This document shows, piece by piece, positions 50,455-58,909 of a stretch of DNA of 64,000 nucleotides (position 1 is its first letter; each line of letters begins with the position of its first letter). The notes under the pieces are model-generated. The model worked only from the letters and a program-made list of their open reading frames with translations, searched no databases and was not told the DNA's origin. Source of the DNA: JACVRW01 sp963733885 (GTDB lineage Bacteria; Actinomycetota; Thermoleophilia; Solirubrobacterales; Thermoleophilaceae); NCBI GenBank assembly GCA_963733885.1, contig CAVTES010000006.1:62001-126000 (forward strand), in the 5' to 3' direction. Position numbers and translations under genes: made by a program.

Positions 50455-50757
50455 ATGGACGAACATTCCGAAGCACCCTCCACCGCCGAGCTCGCCGGAG
50501 AGGTCGGCGCGCTCTCGGTCGGCCTCGGGATCCTGACGGTCCCGCTCTTCCCGTTCGCGATGCCGCTCATCCTGCTGGTGATCGGCCCGCTCGCGGTGCT
50601 GGCCCTGGCCGGCCTGCTGCTGGCGCTGCCGATACTGCTGCCGCTCTGGCTCGCCCGCCGCGTGCTGCGCGCCGTTCGCCGGCGACGCGAGCCTCCGCCG
50701 GTCCGCCACCATCACGGCGGGCCAGCTCGCGCAGTGACATCTGCCATGCCCCGCTGA
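50455..50757 (+). CDS. Small two-helix membrane protein
   Basis: This 100-residue protein has a short acidic N-terminus and two long hydrophobic segments (about residues 18-40 and 41-66, with LTVPLFPFAMPLILLVIGPLAVLALAGLLLALPILLPL). A basic tail (RRVLRAVRRRREPPPVRHHHGG) fits the positive-inside rule. There is no recognised family. A TACATA-like box ends only a few bases before ATG 50455. The stop lies next to a dispersed repeat. Confidence 0.55.
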   Translation: MDEHSEAPSTAELAGEVGALSVGLGILTVPLFPFAMPLILLVIGPLAVLALAGLLLALPILLPLWLARRVLRAVRRRREPPPVRHHHGGPARAVTSAMPR

Positions 50758-50758
50758 G

Positions 50759-50790
50759 GCGCTTCCGCTGAAACAACCCAGATTGGGGAC
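50759..50790 (+). repeat. Dispersed 32-bp repeat, copy A
   Basis: This repeat starts GCGCTTCCGCTGAAACAACC and ends GGGGAC. It matches copy B at 59343-59374 at 30 of 32 positions. It lies directly after a stop codon. Confidence 0.6.
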
Positions 50791-50832
50791 TCCGCCGGCC
50801 GACTCGGCCAAGCAACCGTGTCGCGGGCCTGG

Positions 50833-51663
50833 CTATCGCCGCCTTACTCGCTCGCAGCGCCTCACGAGGTCGCGCCGATCGACGGTGGCTCGGTCCCGGC
50901 GGCCGGTGCCGCAGTCGAGCTCGTCGCGGCGAGCGCGACCCCGGAGGAGATCGCGACCTCTTCCACCGAAGAGCCGGTCGCTGCCCGCGTCGCCTGTCAG
51001 CACGTCGTCGCCGGCTCCGCCGTCGAGGAAGCAGCCCGACAGCCCATGCGGGAAGCAACCCAGGCTGTCGTCGCCCGAATTGCCGCGGCCGCTGCCGACC
51101 ATCAACCGGTCGTCCCCGCTCCCGCCGTCGCCCCTTTGGCCGATCACCGTGTCGTCGCCCGCTTCGCCGTCTGCCCTACCACTCGCCACGAGCAGCACGT
51201 CGTCCCCTTCCCCGCCGTCCGCGTCGCCGAAACTCACGGTCAGCACGTCGTCGCCGGCTCCGCCGGTCACCCAGCCGCCCGGAGAGGTGATCCAGTCGTC
51301 GCCGTCTCCGAGTTGCTGAAAGCCGATCGCTCCCGCCGTGCAAACCACCGCCGCGGGCGGCGGCGGGGTGGGTTCATCGACGCGCTCACACCCGGCTCCC
51401 GCGACCAGTGGCGCCGACCGATCCCTCACGACGTAGCGGTTCTGCCCGAAGGCCATGAACGTCTCGGTGATCGCCAAGTGATTGACCTCGCCGTTCGCCG
51501 CGGTGACCACGAGCATGTCCGCCGGGCACATCATGTAGCGGGCACACGACCCGAACGGGTCGATGTCCGCCGGCTCCCGGAAGGGCTCCACGCTCACAGA
51601 CGAAGCGCCGGCTGCGGCCGGCGCCGTCATCACAAGCAGGAGGGCGAGGCCAAGCGCGCGCAA
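50833..51663 (-). CDS. Secreted RTX-type calcium-binding repeat protein (small)
   Basis: This 276-residue protein has an N-terminal signal peptide from TTG 51663 (LRALGLALLLVMTAPAAAGASS), preceded by a GGGAG ribosome site. The middle contains GDGDDWI, GGAGDDVLTV, GGEGDDVLLV, GEAGDDTVIG and GGAGDDVLTGDAGSDRLFGGRGRDLL: RTX nonapeptides (GGxGxDxLx) that fold as calcium-bound beta rolls. The C-terminus is basic (RRDRATVDRRDLVRRCERVRRR). Four cysteines before the repeats may form disulfides. The TTG is 25 bases after the DHFR-like stop, so the genes are probably co-transcribed. No type I secretion genes are near; Sec export is indicated. Confidence 0.75.
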   Translation of the reverse strand: MRALGLALLLVMTAPAAAGASSVSVEPFREPADIDPFGSCARYMMCPADMLVVTAANGEVNHLAITETFMAFGQNRYVVRDRSAPLVAGAGCERVDEPTPPPPAAVVCTAGAIGFQQLGDGDDWITSPGGWVTGGAGDDVLTVSFGDADGGEGDDVLLVASGRADGEAGDDTVIGQRGDGGSGDDRLMVGSGRGNSGDDSLGCFPHGLSGCFLDGGAGDDVLTGDAGSDRLFGGRGRDLLRGRARRDELDCGTGRRDRATVDRRDLVRRCERVRRR

Positions 51664-51688
51664 ACTCCCAGGATAGGTGGCGGCGGCC

Positions 51689-52237
51689 TCAGGCCTGCGG
51701 TCGGTACGCCATGTAGACCACACCGTTGTCGTACGACTCACAGGCCGCGAGCGACAGTTTGCCGGGCGCGGCGTCCTCGGTAAACAGCCGCGGACCGGAC
51801 CCGCGGGTGAGCGGGTAGACGCACAGATTCAGCTCGTCGACCAGGCCGTCCGCGAGCATCGCTCGTACCAGCGTGATGCTGCCACTGGTGTAGATGTCGC
51901 CGTCGACCTCGTCCTTCAGCCTGCGGATCGCGTCGGGGTCGTACGGCCCGGCGATCTCCGAGTTCCTCCACGTTGCATCCGTGAGGGTCGAGGACACCAC
52001 GTACTTGGTGGTGTCGTTGAAGAACGGCGCCCCTGGATCGTCCTCCACGGTCCGCGTCGACCAGGCTGGCTCGAACATCTCATAGGTCGTCCGCCCGAGC
52101 AGGATGGCCCTGCAGCGTTCCGTGACCGCGCCGAGCGCCTCTCCCATCTTGGGGTCGAAGCCGTAGTCGAACGTCCACGTCGGCGCGTCGATCACGCCGT
52201 CAAGGCTCATGAACTCGTGCACGTGTATTGCTCCCAC
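51689..52237 (-). CDS. Dihydrofolate reductase-family (RibD C-terminal) protein
   Basis: This 182-residue DHFR-fold reductase is of the RibD_C type. It has the opening MGAIHVHEFMSLDGVIDAP, then RAILLGRTTYEMFEPAW, GDIYTSGSITLVRAMLADGLVDELNLCVYPLTRGSGPRLF and the end YDNGVVYMAYRPQA. Members are NADPH-dependent reductases of unclear substrate, distinct from FolA. GTG 52237 has an excellent GGAGGTGA ribosome site. It is followed by the small RTX gene. Confidence 0.85.
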   Translation of the reverse strand: MGAIHVHEFMSLDGVIDAPTWTFDYGFDPKMGEALGAVTERCRAILLGRTTYEMFEPAWSTRTVEDDPGAPFFNDTTKYVVSSTLTDATWRNSEIAGPYDPDAIRRLKDEVDGDIYTSGSITLVRAMLADGLVDELNLCVYPLTRGSGPRLFTEDAAPGKLSLAACESYDNGVVYMAYRPQA

Positions 52238-52381
52238 TTCTCACCTCCGCGTCGATGTTGCGGTGTAGACCTTGCCATCGCCGCGAAGTCATCGACCGGC
52301 GGGGAAGCCCGGGAGCGAAGGGGCGGGACTGCCGGGCGACGGGGGTGCCCGTCGCCCGGCGTGTCGCTGCCCCTTGCCCGG

Positions 52382-54477
52382 TTAGCGGAGCTGGACTCGC
52401 TCCGAGGCCGCCGACATGCGCCCGTGGGTGGGGCGCAGGGTGGTGGTGAGCGTGTAGCGCCCGCGGTGCACCTTGTGGCGCGTGTCGATCGTAAGCGTGA
52501 ACTTGCGTCCCGCTCGCACCGACCGCGGCCGGTGCCGATCACGCGGCCGCCCTTCCGCAGCGTGATCGCCACCCGACCGCGCTGTGTGCTGACGCCGCTG
52601 ACGCGGACCTGCCGTGCCGTGCCGCTCACGCGTGCGGATCCCACGATGACGCGACCCGGACGCCCGCGCCGTCCACGCCTGCCCCTGCGGCCGCGCGGGC
52701 CGGCCTGGCCCGGCGCGCCCTGGGGGCCGGCCGGACCGACCAGACCGGCGAGGCCGGCCGGGCCCTGCGCGCCCTGCGGACCGGCGGGGCCTGCCGGACC
52801 CAGCGCGCCGTCCGGACCAGCGGGGCCGGCCGGGCCGCCGCCGACGGTGGCGCCGGTGACGTTCTCGCAGTCGCCCGCGACCACGTCGCCGCCGTCTGCG
52901 GCGACGCTGTCGGTGCCGCTGCCGCAGTCGTCTGAGTCACGGCCGCCTGCGTCGTCGCTGTTGAGCGTGTCGTTACCGGCCGCGCCCTCCAGGCCGTCGA
53001 TGCCGGCGCCGCCGTTCAGGATGTCGTCGCCGTAATCGCCGAACAGGCCGTCGTTGCCCGCGCCACCGTCCATGGTGTCGTCGCCCGCCCCGAAGAGCGA
53101 GGGGACCTCATTGTCCCCGAGCATCTCGTCATCGCCACCGAGTCCCTCCATGATGTCCGCGCCGGAGTCGCCCTCCATCACGTTGGGGCCCTCGGTGCCG
53201 ATCAGCGTGTCGTCGGCGTCGCCGCCGCTCAGGTTCTCGATGTCAGCGCCGGCGTTGTCGCCCTCACAGTCGAGACCCGGGCAGCCCGCACCGTCATCGG
53301 CATCACCATCCAGATCGACCCTAACGCCGACCGACGCGCGGTCGTAGTTCAGCCAGTCGACCCCCGACCCACCGATGAACTGGTCGGCACCGGTTGCGTC
53401 GAAGGCATCGAAGAAGTCGTCCCCGCTGCCGCCGTCCATCACGTCGTCGCCGACGTTCCCGAAGAACTCGTCGTCTCCCTCGTCGCCGTTCAACTGGTCG
53501 TCGCCGCCGCCGTCGTCGAGGAAGTCGTCTCCCTCGCCGCCGTCGACGATGTCGTCGTCCGTGCCGTCCTCAACGAAGTCGTCTCCGAGGCCGCCGTCGA
53601 CAGAGTCGTCGCCCTCTCCGGCCTCAACGAAATCGTCTCCGTCGCTGCCATCGACAGAGTCGTCGCCCTCTCCGGCCAGAATGAAGTCGCCCTCCTCGCC
53701 GCCGCTCAACGTATCGTCGAACGTGCTGCCTGCTTCGAAGGGCTCCTCCGAGAACTCCACGTCGCCGACAAGGAAGTCTTCCCCGTCGCCGCCGTCGACC
53801 TCGTCGTCTCCCTCGCCGCCCTCGATGAAATCGTCTCCGGCGCCGCCGTTAAATGCATCGTTGCCGATGTCGCCGAAGACCTCGGAGTCGCTTATGTCGT
53901 CGTCTCCGTCGCCGCCGTCGACGATGTCGTTGCCCTCTTCGCCCTCAAGCTCGTCGTCCCCGGCGCCGCCGCCGATCGTATCGTCGCCTTCGTCGCCGAA
54001 TATCTCGTCGATTCCGTCGCCACCTTGGAAGGTGTCGTCGCCTTCGCCGCCCTCAAGGAAGTCATCTCCGGCACCGCCATTGAGTGCATCGACGCCTTCG
54101 TCGGCGGAGAGCTCGTCGTCTCCGTCGCCGCCGCCGAGGTTGTCGTCGCCCTCCATGCCCCTAACGTCATCGTCTCCGCCGCCGCCGTTGAGCGTATCGT
54201 TGTCTTCGCCGCCGACGATGAAGCTCTCGCCGCCGCCGCCGGTGAGCGTGTCATTGCCAGCCTCGCCGAACGTCTCGGTAAATGTCGTGATCGCGGGATC
54301 GACGCTGACCGCATCGTCGCTGTCACGCATCGCAAGAAAGAGGCGGTCGATCCCGACGTCGGGGCAGCTCGCCCCTTTGCCAGTCACCTCGCATCCGCCG
54401 GCGCCGTCGATCAAAGACAAGCCCAAACGCGGGCACAAGACGCGATCGCCGCTTCCTCGGCCGATCTGACACGACAT
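52382..54477 (-). CDS. RTX repeat protein with collagen-like tract, with one frameshift
   Basis: This is a protein of about 698 residues. Residues 70-540 carry dozens of calcium-binding GGxGxDxxx nonapeptides, very acidic (GGEGDDEVDGGDGEDFLVGD and similar). A collagen-like Gly-X-Y tract follows (about 540-608, GPAGPAGPDGALGPAGPAG... ending in RGRRGRRGRPG), then a beta-sandwich-like tail. The tail is split: after RVIGTG (about 52525) the frame shifts, and RAGRKFTLTIDTRHKVHRG...SERVQLR continues in another frame to TAA 52382. One missing base explains it. No signal peptide is visible at ATG 54477 in any frame, although the residues after it resemble the middle of secreted homologues. The 5' end may therefore be truncated. 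Confidence 0.75.
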
Positions 54478-54548
54478 CCATACGCCATCCCTCCTAAGGG
54501 TCTGGTTATGAGCGACAGGGATCTGTCGGGCCGCAGCAGAGCACGACC

Positions 54549-54602
54549 CGCTGACATTTCGCTGACGTTTCGCTGACGTCCCGCTGACGTGGGCGGTCAG
54601 CG
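54549..54602. promoter_or_regulatory. 11-bp iterons upstream of the RTX gene
   Basis: CGCTGAC occurs four times at exact 11-bp steps (54549, 54560, 54571, 54582). An inverted GTCAGCG lies at 54596-54602. The period of one helical turn places all sites on one DNA face. It lies between the divergent RTX and histidine kinase genes. Confidence 0.6.
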
Positions 54603-54718
54603 GGGGCGTGGTTGCGGCGATTTCCGCCTGGAAGTTCCGAAAACGCGGCCTTCGGCCGACAACCGCGCGTGGCTCAACCCCGACCACCCGGGAGAGCCCG
54701 AGCGCCACGCGCCCGGAG

Positions 54719-54737
54719 CGTTGCAGTACGTTCAACG
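54719..54737. promoter_or_regulatory. Imperfect palindrome at the histidine kinase start
   Basis: CGTTGCAGTACGTTCAACG has inverted 5-bp arms (CGTTG/CAACG). It ends one base before the GTG at 54739. It could be a response-regulator site or overlap the transcription start. Confidence 0.25.
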
Positions 54738-54738
54738 C

Positions 54739-55917
54739 GTGAGCCGGGTTTGGTCCCTCGCGCGCACATACGGGCTCGACGGGCTGATCGTTGTCGGCGC
54801 GCTCGCGAGCGCGCTCGAGGTTGCGCTCAGCGACGACCCGCAGCGAGGGCCGGAGACGACGCCGTGGTTCGCCGCACCGGCCATAGCGCTCGTCGTGCTG
54901 GTGCTGCTCGGGCGCCGCCGCTTCCCCTTCGCCGCACCCGCGTCGGTCTGGGTGCTGGCCGCGGCGCTGTCGTTCGTCGACGGGCGGCTGGTGCCTTTCA
55001 CGGCCAGCGCCTCCGTCGCCGGGTTCGCTGCCGCGTTCCTGCTCGGCAACCTCCGAGACGCCCGTCAGGCGCGGATCGGCTTTGCGATCGTGCTCAGCGG
55101 AATCGCGATCGTCATCTACAACGACCCGACCCACGACACCGGCGACTTGATCTTCACTCCCCTGCTGTACGCCATCGGCTGGCTCGCAGGGTTCGCGATG
55201 CGCGAGCGTGCCGAGCAGGCCGAAGCGGCGGAGGCGCGTGCCCGCCTCGCCGAGCGGGAGCGGGAGGCTGCGGCTCGCATCGCGGTCGCCGAAGAGCGCA
55301 GCCGCATCGCACGCCGCATCGTCGAGGCGGGCGACGCCGAGCGCCGGCGCCTCGAGCGCGACCTGCATGACGGGGCCCAGTCCCGCCTCGTGGCGCTCGC
55401 GGTCAAGCTGCGGCTTGCGCGCATGAAGGTGGAGGCCCAGCCCGAGGTCTCGAAGCTCCTGGACGAGTCGAGCGCCGAGTTGCAGGCCGGCCTCGACGAG
55501 CTGCGGGAGCTCGCGCGTGGCATCCATCCGGCGGTGCTGACCGACCGTGGGCTGGCTGTGGCACTGCAGGCGCTCGCGAGCCGAGCGCCCATCCCTGTGG
55601 AGGTCGCGTGCGAGCCGCCCGACGGCCTGCCTGACGCCGCAACGACGGCGGTCTACTTCGTGGTATCCGAGGCGCTCACCAACGTCGCCAAGTACGCGCA
55701 CGCGGAGCATGCGACGGTCGCTGTGCGTCGCGTCGCCGACAAGCTGGTGGTCGAGGTCACCGACGACGGGGTGGGCGGCGCAAATCTGGCGGGCGGCTCA
55801 GGCCTACGCGGCCTGTCGGACCGCATCTCGACCCTCGACGGGAACCTCGAGGTACGCAGTCCCGTCGGCGAGGGCACGCAGATTCGCGCAGAGATTCCGC
55901 TCGTGAAGACGGGATAG
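54739..55917 (+). CDS. NarL-type sensor histidine kinase (orphan)
   Basis: This 392-residue kinase has five or six N-terminal transmembrane helices (to about residue 155), a coiled linker rich in Ala/Arg/Glu, HisKA_3 with ERDLHDGAQSRLVALAVKLRLARM (His210), and HATPase_c with FVVSEALTNVAKYAHAEHATV, VTDDGVGGANLAGGSGLRGLSDRI and the G2 box VGEGTQIRAEIPL. It should phosphorylate a LuxR-type response regulator, but none is next to it. GTG 54739 is chosen because hydrophobic sequence begins directly after it. The next gene is trpB2, 29 bases downstream. Confidence 0.85.
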   Translation: MSRVWSLARTYGLDGLIVVGALASALEVALSDDPQRGPETTPWFAAPAIALVVLVLLGRRRFPFAAPASVWVLAAALSFVDGRLVPFTASASVAGFAAAFLLGNLRDARQARIGFAIVLSGIAIVIYNDPTHDTGDLIFTPLLYAIGWLAGFAMRERAEQAEAAEARARLAEREREAAARIAVAEERSRIARRIVEAGDAERRRLERDLHDGAQSRLVALAVKLRLARMKVEAQPEVSKLLDESSAELQAGLDELRELARGIHPAVLTDRGLAVALQALASRAPIPVEVACEPPDGLPDAATTAVYFVVSEALTNVAKYAHAEHATVAVRRVADKLVVEVTDDGVGGANLAGGSGLRGLSDRISTLDGNLEVRSPVGEGTQIRAEIPLVKTG

Positions 55918-55946
55918 GATCGCCGCGCCCGACCGCAGGAGGACTC

Positions 55947-57311
55947 ATGCCCGCCGAGCCCGTCAAGTTCACGCTCCCCGAGGACCGGATCCCGACACAC
56001 TGGATCAACCTCCTGCCGGATCTCCCGGGCGATCCGCTGCCGCCGCTGAACCCCGGCACCATGCAGCCGGCCGGGCCGGACGACCTGACCCCGATCTTCC
56101 CGATGTCCCTGATCGCGCAGGAGGTCTCGGCGGAGCCCGAGGTCGAGATCCCCGAGCCGGTCCGGGACGCTCTCAAGCTGTGGCGGCCAACCCCGCTCCA
56201 CCGCGCCCGCCGGCTCGAGCGGGAGCTCGATACGCCCGCGCGCATCTATTACAAGTACGAGGGGGTCTCGCCGGCCGGCTCGCACAAGCCGAACAGCGCG
56301 GTCGCGCAGGCGTACGCGAACAAGGAGGCGGGCATCGAGCGGCTGGCCACCGAGACCGGAGCCGGCCAATGGGGCTCCGCGCTCGCCCTGGCATGCAGCA
56401 TGTTCGGGCTCGACTGCCTCGTCTACATGGTGGGCGCCAGCTACGACCAGAAGCCGTACCGGCGCGCGATGATGGAGGCCTGGGGCGCCACCGTGATCCG
56501 CTCGCCGAGCGACACGACGGAGTCCGGACGCGGCCAGGCCGCGCATCCCACCGGCTCGCTCGGCATCGCGATCTCGGAGGCCGTGGAGGTTGCGGCCGGC
56601 GACGAAGGGACGAACTACGCGCTCGGCTCGGTGCTCAACCACGTCTGCCTGCACCAGACCGTGATCGGCCAGGAGGCGATCGCTCAGATGGAGCTGGCGG
56701 GGGAGGAGCCCGACGTTGTGGTGGGGTGCGTGGGCGGCGGCTCGAACTTCGCGGGGATGAGCTTTCCGTTCCTCCGTCGCGTCCTGCGCGGCGAGGCGAA
56801 GACCCGCTTCGTGGCAGCGGAGCCGGCAGCCTGCCCGACCCTCACGCGCGGAACCTACCGCTACGACTTCGGCGACACGGTCGGCCTCACGCCACTCATG
56901 CCGATGTACACGCTCGGGCACGACTTCGTGCCGCCGCCCGTGCATGCCGGCGGGCTGCGCTACCACGGCGACTCGCCGATCGTGTCCGGGCTCGTCAAGC
57001 ACGGCCTGATGGAGGCGCGCGCCTACAAGCAGAACGAGACCTTCGCGGCGGCCGTGCGGTTCGCGCGCACCGAGGCGATCCTGCCAGCACCCGAGCCGGC
57101 GCACGCGATCCGTGCCGTGATGGACGAAGCGGAGGATGCGAGGGAGGCAGGCGAGGAGCGCGTGATCCTGTTCAACCTGTGCGGGCACGGGCACTTCGAC
57201 ATGTCGGCCTACGACGCCTACCTGGCGGGGAAGCTCGAGGATCCCGAGTTCTCCGAGGCGGACATGCAGGCCGCACTCGAGCGGCTGCCGGCGACGCCGG
57301 CCATCGCGTAG
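55947..57311 (+). CDS. trpB: Tryptophan synthase beta chain-like (TrpB2)
   Basis: This 454-residue PLP enzyme is of the TrpB2 group: longer than TrpB1 and with a distinct N-terminus (HWINLLPDLPGDPLPPLNPGTMQPAGPDDL). Lys114 in SPAGSHKPNSA binds PLP. GAGQWGSALALACSMFGL contains the catalytic Glu-equivalent region, VGCVGGGSNFAGMSFPF binds the PLP phosphate, and NLCGHGHFDMSAYDAY closes the protein. It makes tryptophan from indole and serine, or salvages indole. No trpA or other trp genes are near, as usual for TrpB2. A GGAGG ribosome site precedes ATG 55947. Confidence 0.9.
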   Translation: MPAEPVKFTLPEDRIPTHWINLLPDLPGDPLPPLNPGTMQPAGPDDLTPIFPMSLIAQEVSAEPEVEIPEPVRDALKLWRPTPLHRARRLERELDTPARIYYKYEGVSPAGSHKPNSAVAQAYANKEAGIERLATETGAGQWGSALALACSMFGLDCLVYMVGASYDQKPYRRAMMEAWGATVIRSPSDTTESGRGQAAHPTGSLGIAISEAVEVAAGDEGTNYALGSVLNHVCLHQTVIGQEAIAQMELAGEEPDVVVGCVGGGSNFAGMSFPFLRRVLRGEAKTRFVAAEPAACPTLTRGTYRYDFGDTVGLTPLMPMYTLGHDFVPPPVHAGGLRYHGDSPIVSGLVKHGLMEARAYKQNETFAAAVRFARTEAILPAPEPAHAIRAVMDEAEDAREAGEERVILFNLCGHGHFDMSAYDAYLAGKLEDPEFSEADMQAALERLPATPAIA

Positions 57312-57331
57312 ACGCGACGGCCGGCTTTGTC

Positions 57332-58081
57332 TCAGGCGGTGGCCGGCGCGAGGACCGTGCCGGCGCCGGACGGGTTGCGGGGCCTGCGGATGCCCAGGAC
57401 GAGCAGTCCGGCCGCGACGATCAGGAGGACGGCGCCGGTGCCGGTCGCGGTCCAGCCGATCTCGGCCAGGAACGGGACCTTGGCCCCGGCCTCGACCTCG
57501 GCGTCCACGCCGCGTGAGCCATCGGCGTTCATGACCACCACGGACCAGTCGCCGTCCTCGACGTCCCAGTCGAGCGTCTGGGTGCGGGGGCCCTGGGCGG
57601 ATGCTGCCCAGATCGGCTGCTTGCCGGGCGCTGCCGGCCTGCGATCGCCCGCGACCGTGCGCTCGTCATAGCTCCCCTCGAAGGGCCAGGAGTCCACGTC
57701 GCTCACCGACGTGTGGGCGACCCCGCTCAGGTAGCGCGACACCTCGTCGGTGGGGGCGATGCCCACGAAGACCGGCTCGTCGCTCCGCGGCGCGACCTCC
57801 AACCGCACGTCGCCGACGTCCTCGCGGTCCATCAGCCATCCGGCTCCGTCGAGGTCCACGTCGAGCCTCTCGCTGGCGAGGGCGTGGGTGCCCGCGGCGA
57901 AGCGGTGGCTGTCAGTGGACAGGTAGCCGTCGCCGTCCTTCTCGGAATCGCCCCAGAGCGCTACGCCGCCGACGGCCAGGAGGCCGGCGGCCGCGAGCGC
58001 GGTGATGGCGCCGGTCACGATCAGCGCGATCCGCGCGGCACGGGAGCGTTTGGGCTGGGTTTCGGTTGTGTGCTCGGTCAT
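57332..58081 (-). CDS. Membrane protein with two helices and a beta-rich external domain
   Basis: This 249-residue protein has an N-terminal cytoplasmic tail, helix 1 (ARIALIVTGAITALAAAGLLAVGGVAL, about 16-42), a 165-residue outside domain and helix 2 near the C-terminus (GAVLLIVAAGLLVLGI). The outer part is beta-rich and shows EPVFVGIAPTDEVSRYLSGVAHTSVSDVD and TQTLDWDVEDGDWSVVVMNADGSRGVDAEVE, a pattern I have seen in actinobacterial membrane proteins of unknown function. It is divergent from the SnoaL gene at 58249, with a perfect palindrome between them. Confidence 0.7.
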   Translation of the reverse strand: MTEHTTETQPKRSRAARIALIVTGAITALAAAGLLAVGGVALWGDSEKDGDGYLSTDSHRFAAGTHALASERLDVDLDGAGWLMDREDVGDVRLEVAPRSDEPVFVGIAPTDEVSRYLSGVAHTSVSDVDSWPFEGSYDERTVAGDRRPAAPGKQPIWAASAQGPRTQTLDWDVEDGDWSVVVMNADGSRGVDAEVEAGAKVPFLAEIGWTATGTGAVLLIVAAGLLVLGIRRPRNPSGAGTVLAPATA

Positions 58082-58163
58082 CGTGCGGCCAATGTCCCAG
58101 GCCGGAGGGGCACGGACACTGGTGCCACCCGGTGTCGGTGGGTGCGGGTAGCCCCAGCCGCAC

Positions 58164-58178
58164 CTACCTCGCAGGTAG
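58164..58178. promoter_or_regulatory. Perfect 15-bp palindrome in a divergent promoter
   Basis: CTACCT-CGC-AGGTAG (58164-58178) lies midway between the divergent starts at 58081 and 58249. A dimeric repressor site is likely, but its regulator is unknown. Confidence 0.4.
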
Positions 58179-58248
58179 TCGACGCGTCGGGAGCCGTCGG
58201 AGACAGTGTGCGCGCACGGACCACGCGACCGTCGTCAAAGGAGTCAGC

Positions 58249-58623
58249 ATGAGCGATCTGACAACCACGGTGGACACGTACCTCACGGCCTACGGCGAGC
58301 CCGACAAGGCCCGCCGGGCGGAGCTGATCAGTCGGGTGTGGGCGGCCGACGGGCGGCTCGTGGACCCGCCCCTGGCCGCCGAGAGCCACGACGGCATCAG
58401 CGACATGGCCGCCTCCCTGCAGCAGCAGTTCGCCGACCACCGCTTCCGGCGCGTCAGCGAAATCGACGCGCACCACGACCGGTTCCGCTTCGCATGGGAG
58501 CTCGTGGGGCCCGATGGCGCGGTCGCCGTTTCGGGCATCGATGTCGGCGAGCTGGCGGAGGACGGCCGCCTGCGCCGCATCACGGGCTTCTTCGGCGAGC
58601 TGCCCGGCCGCGACGGCGAGTGA
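58249..58623 (+). CDS. SnoaL-like (NTF2-fold) protein
   Basis: This 124-residue NTF2-fold protein begins with TTTVDTYLTAYGEPDKARRAELISRVWAADGRLVDPPL, then ESHDGISDMAASLQQQFADHRFRRVSEID and paired beta strands FRFAWELVGPDGAVAVSGIDVGELAEDGRLRRITGFFG. This pattern is common for small stress-associated or isomerase-like proteins; the catalytic role is unknown. A clear AAAGGAG ribosome site precedes ATG 58249. It is not similar in detail to the SnoaL protein at 14731. Confidence 0.75.
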   Translation: MSDLTTTVDTYLTAYGEPDKARRAELISRVWAADGRLVDPPLAAESHDGISDMAASLQQQFADHRFRRVSEIDAHHDRFRFAWELVGPDGAVAVSGIDVGELAEDGRLRRITGFFGELPGRDGE

Positions 58624-58786
58624 CCGACTGAGCAGGAAGACCGGCGAGGGCGACAAGATCACAGACCGAAGAACTGCATCGTCATCCTGACCTACGCACG
58701 CTGACTCCGCACGTGTCGGAAACATTCAAGACAGCGGGGCCGCTGCTGGTCGATGCTGACGGGCAGATGAATGGCGGTGGTCACTC

Positions 58787-58909
58787 GTGAGAATCGGAAT
58801 ACGCGGTGCCGGGTGCGACGATCTGCTGCTGTTCCCGTGCACGGGGGAGCTCGACCAGGTCGCCCTGCTTGCGGAAGCCCTCGACCAACAAGGAGAGATG
58901 GACCCATGA
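58787..58909 (+). CDS. Possible short ORF coupled to the VOC gene
   Basis: This 40-codon ORF (GTG 58787, RIGIRGAGCDDLLLFPCTGE...QQGEMDP) ends with a TGA that overlaps the ATG of the VOC gene (ATGA). Its last codons carry that gene's AAGGAG ribosome site. It could be a coupling leader peptide or the 3' end of a lost gene. I recognise no family. Confidence 0.3.
   Translation: MRIGIRGAGCDDLLLFPCTGELDQVALLAEALDQQGEMDP

Noticed and set aside
53375..54469. A plus-strand Ser/Pro-rich open frame
   Set aside because: It is the antisense of the Asp/Gly-rich RTX repeats, which automatically give Ser/Pro-rich translations.
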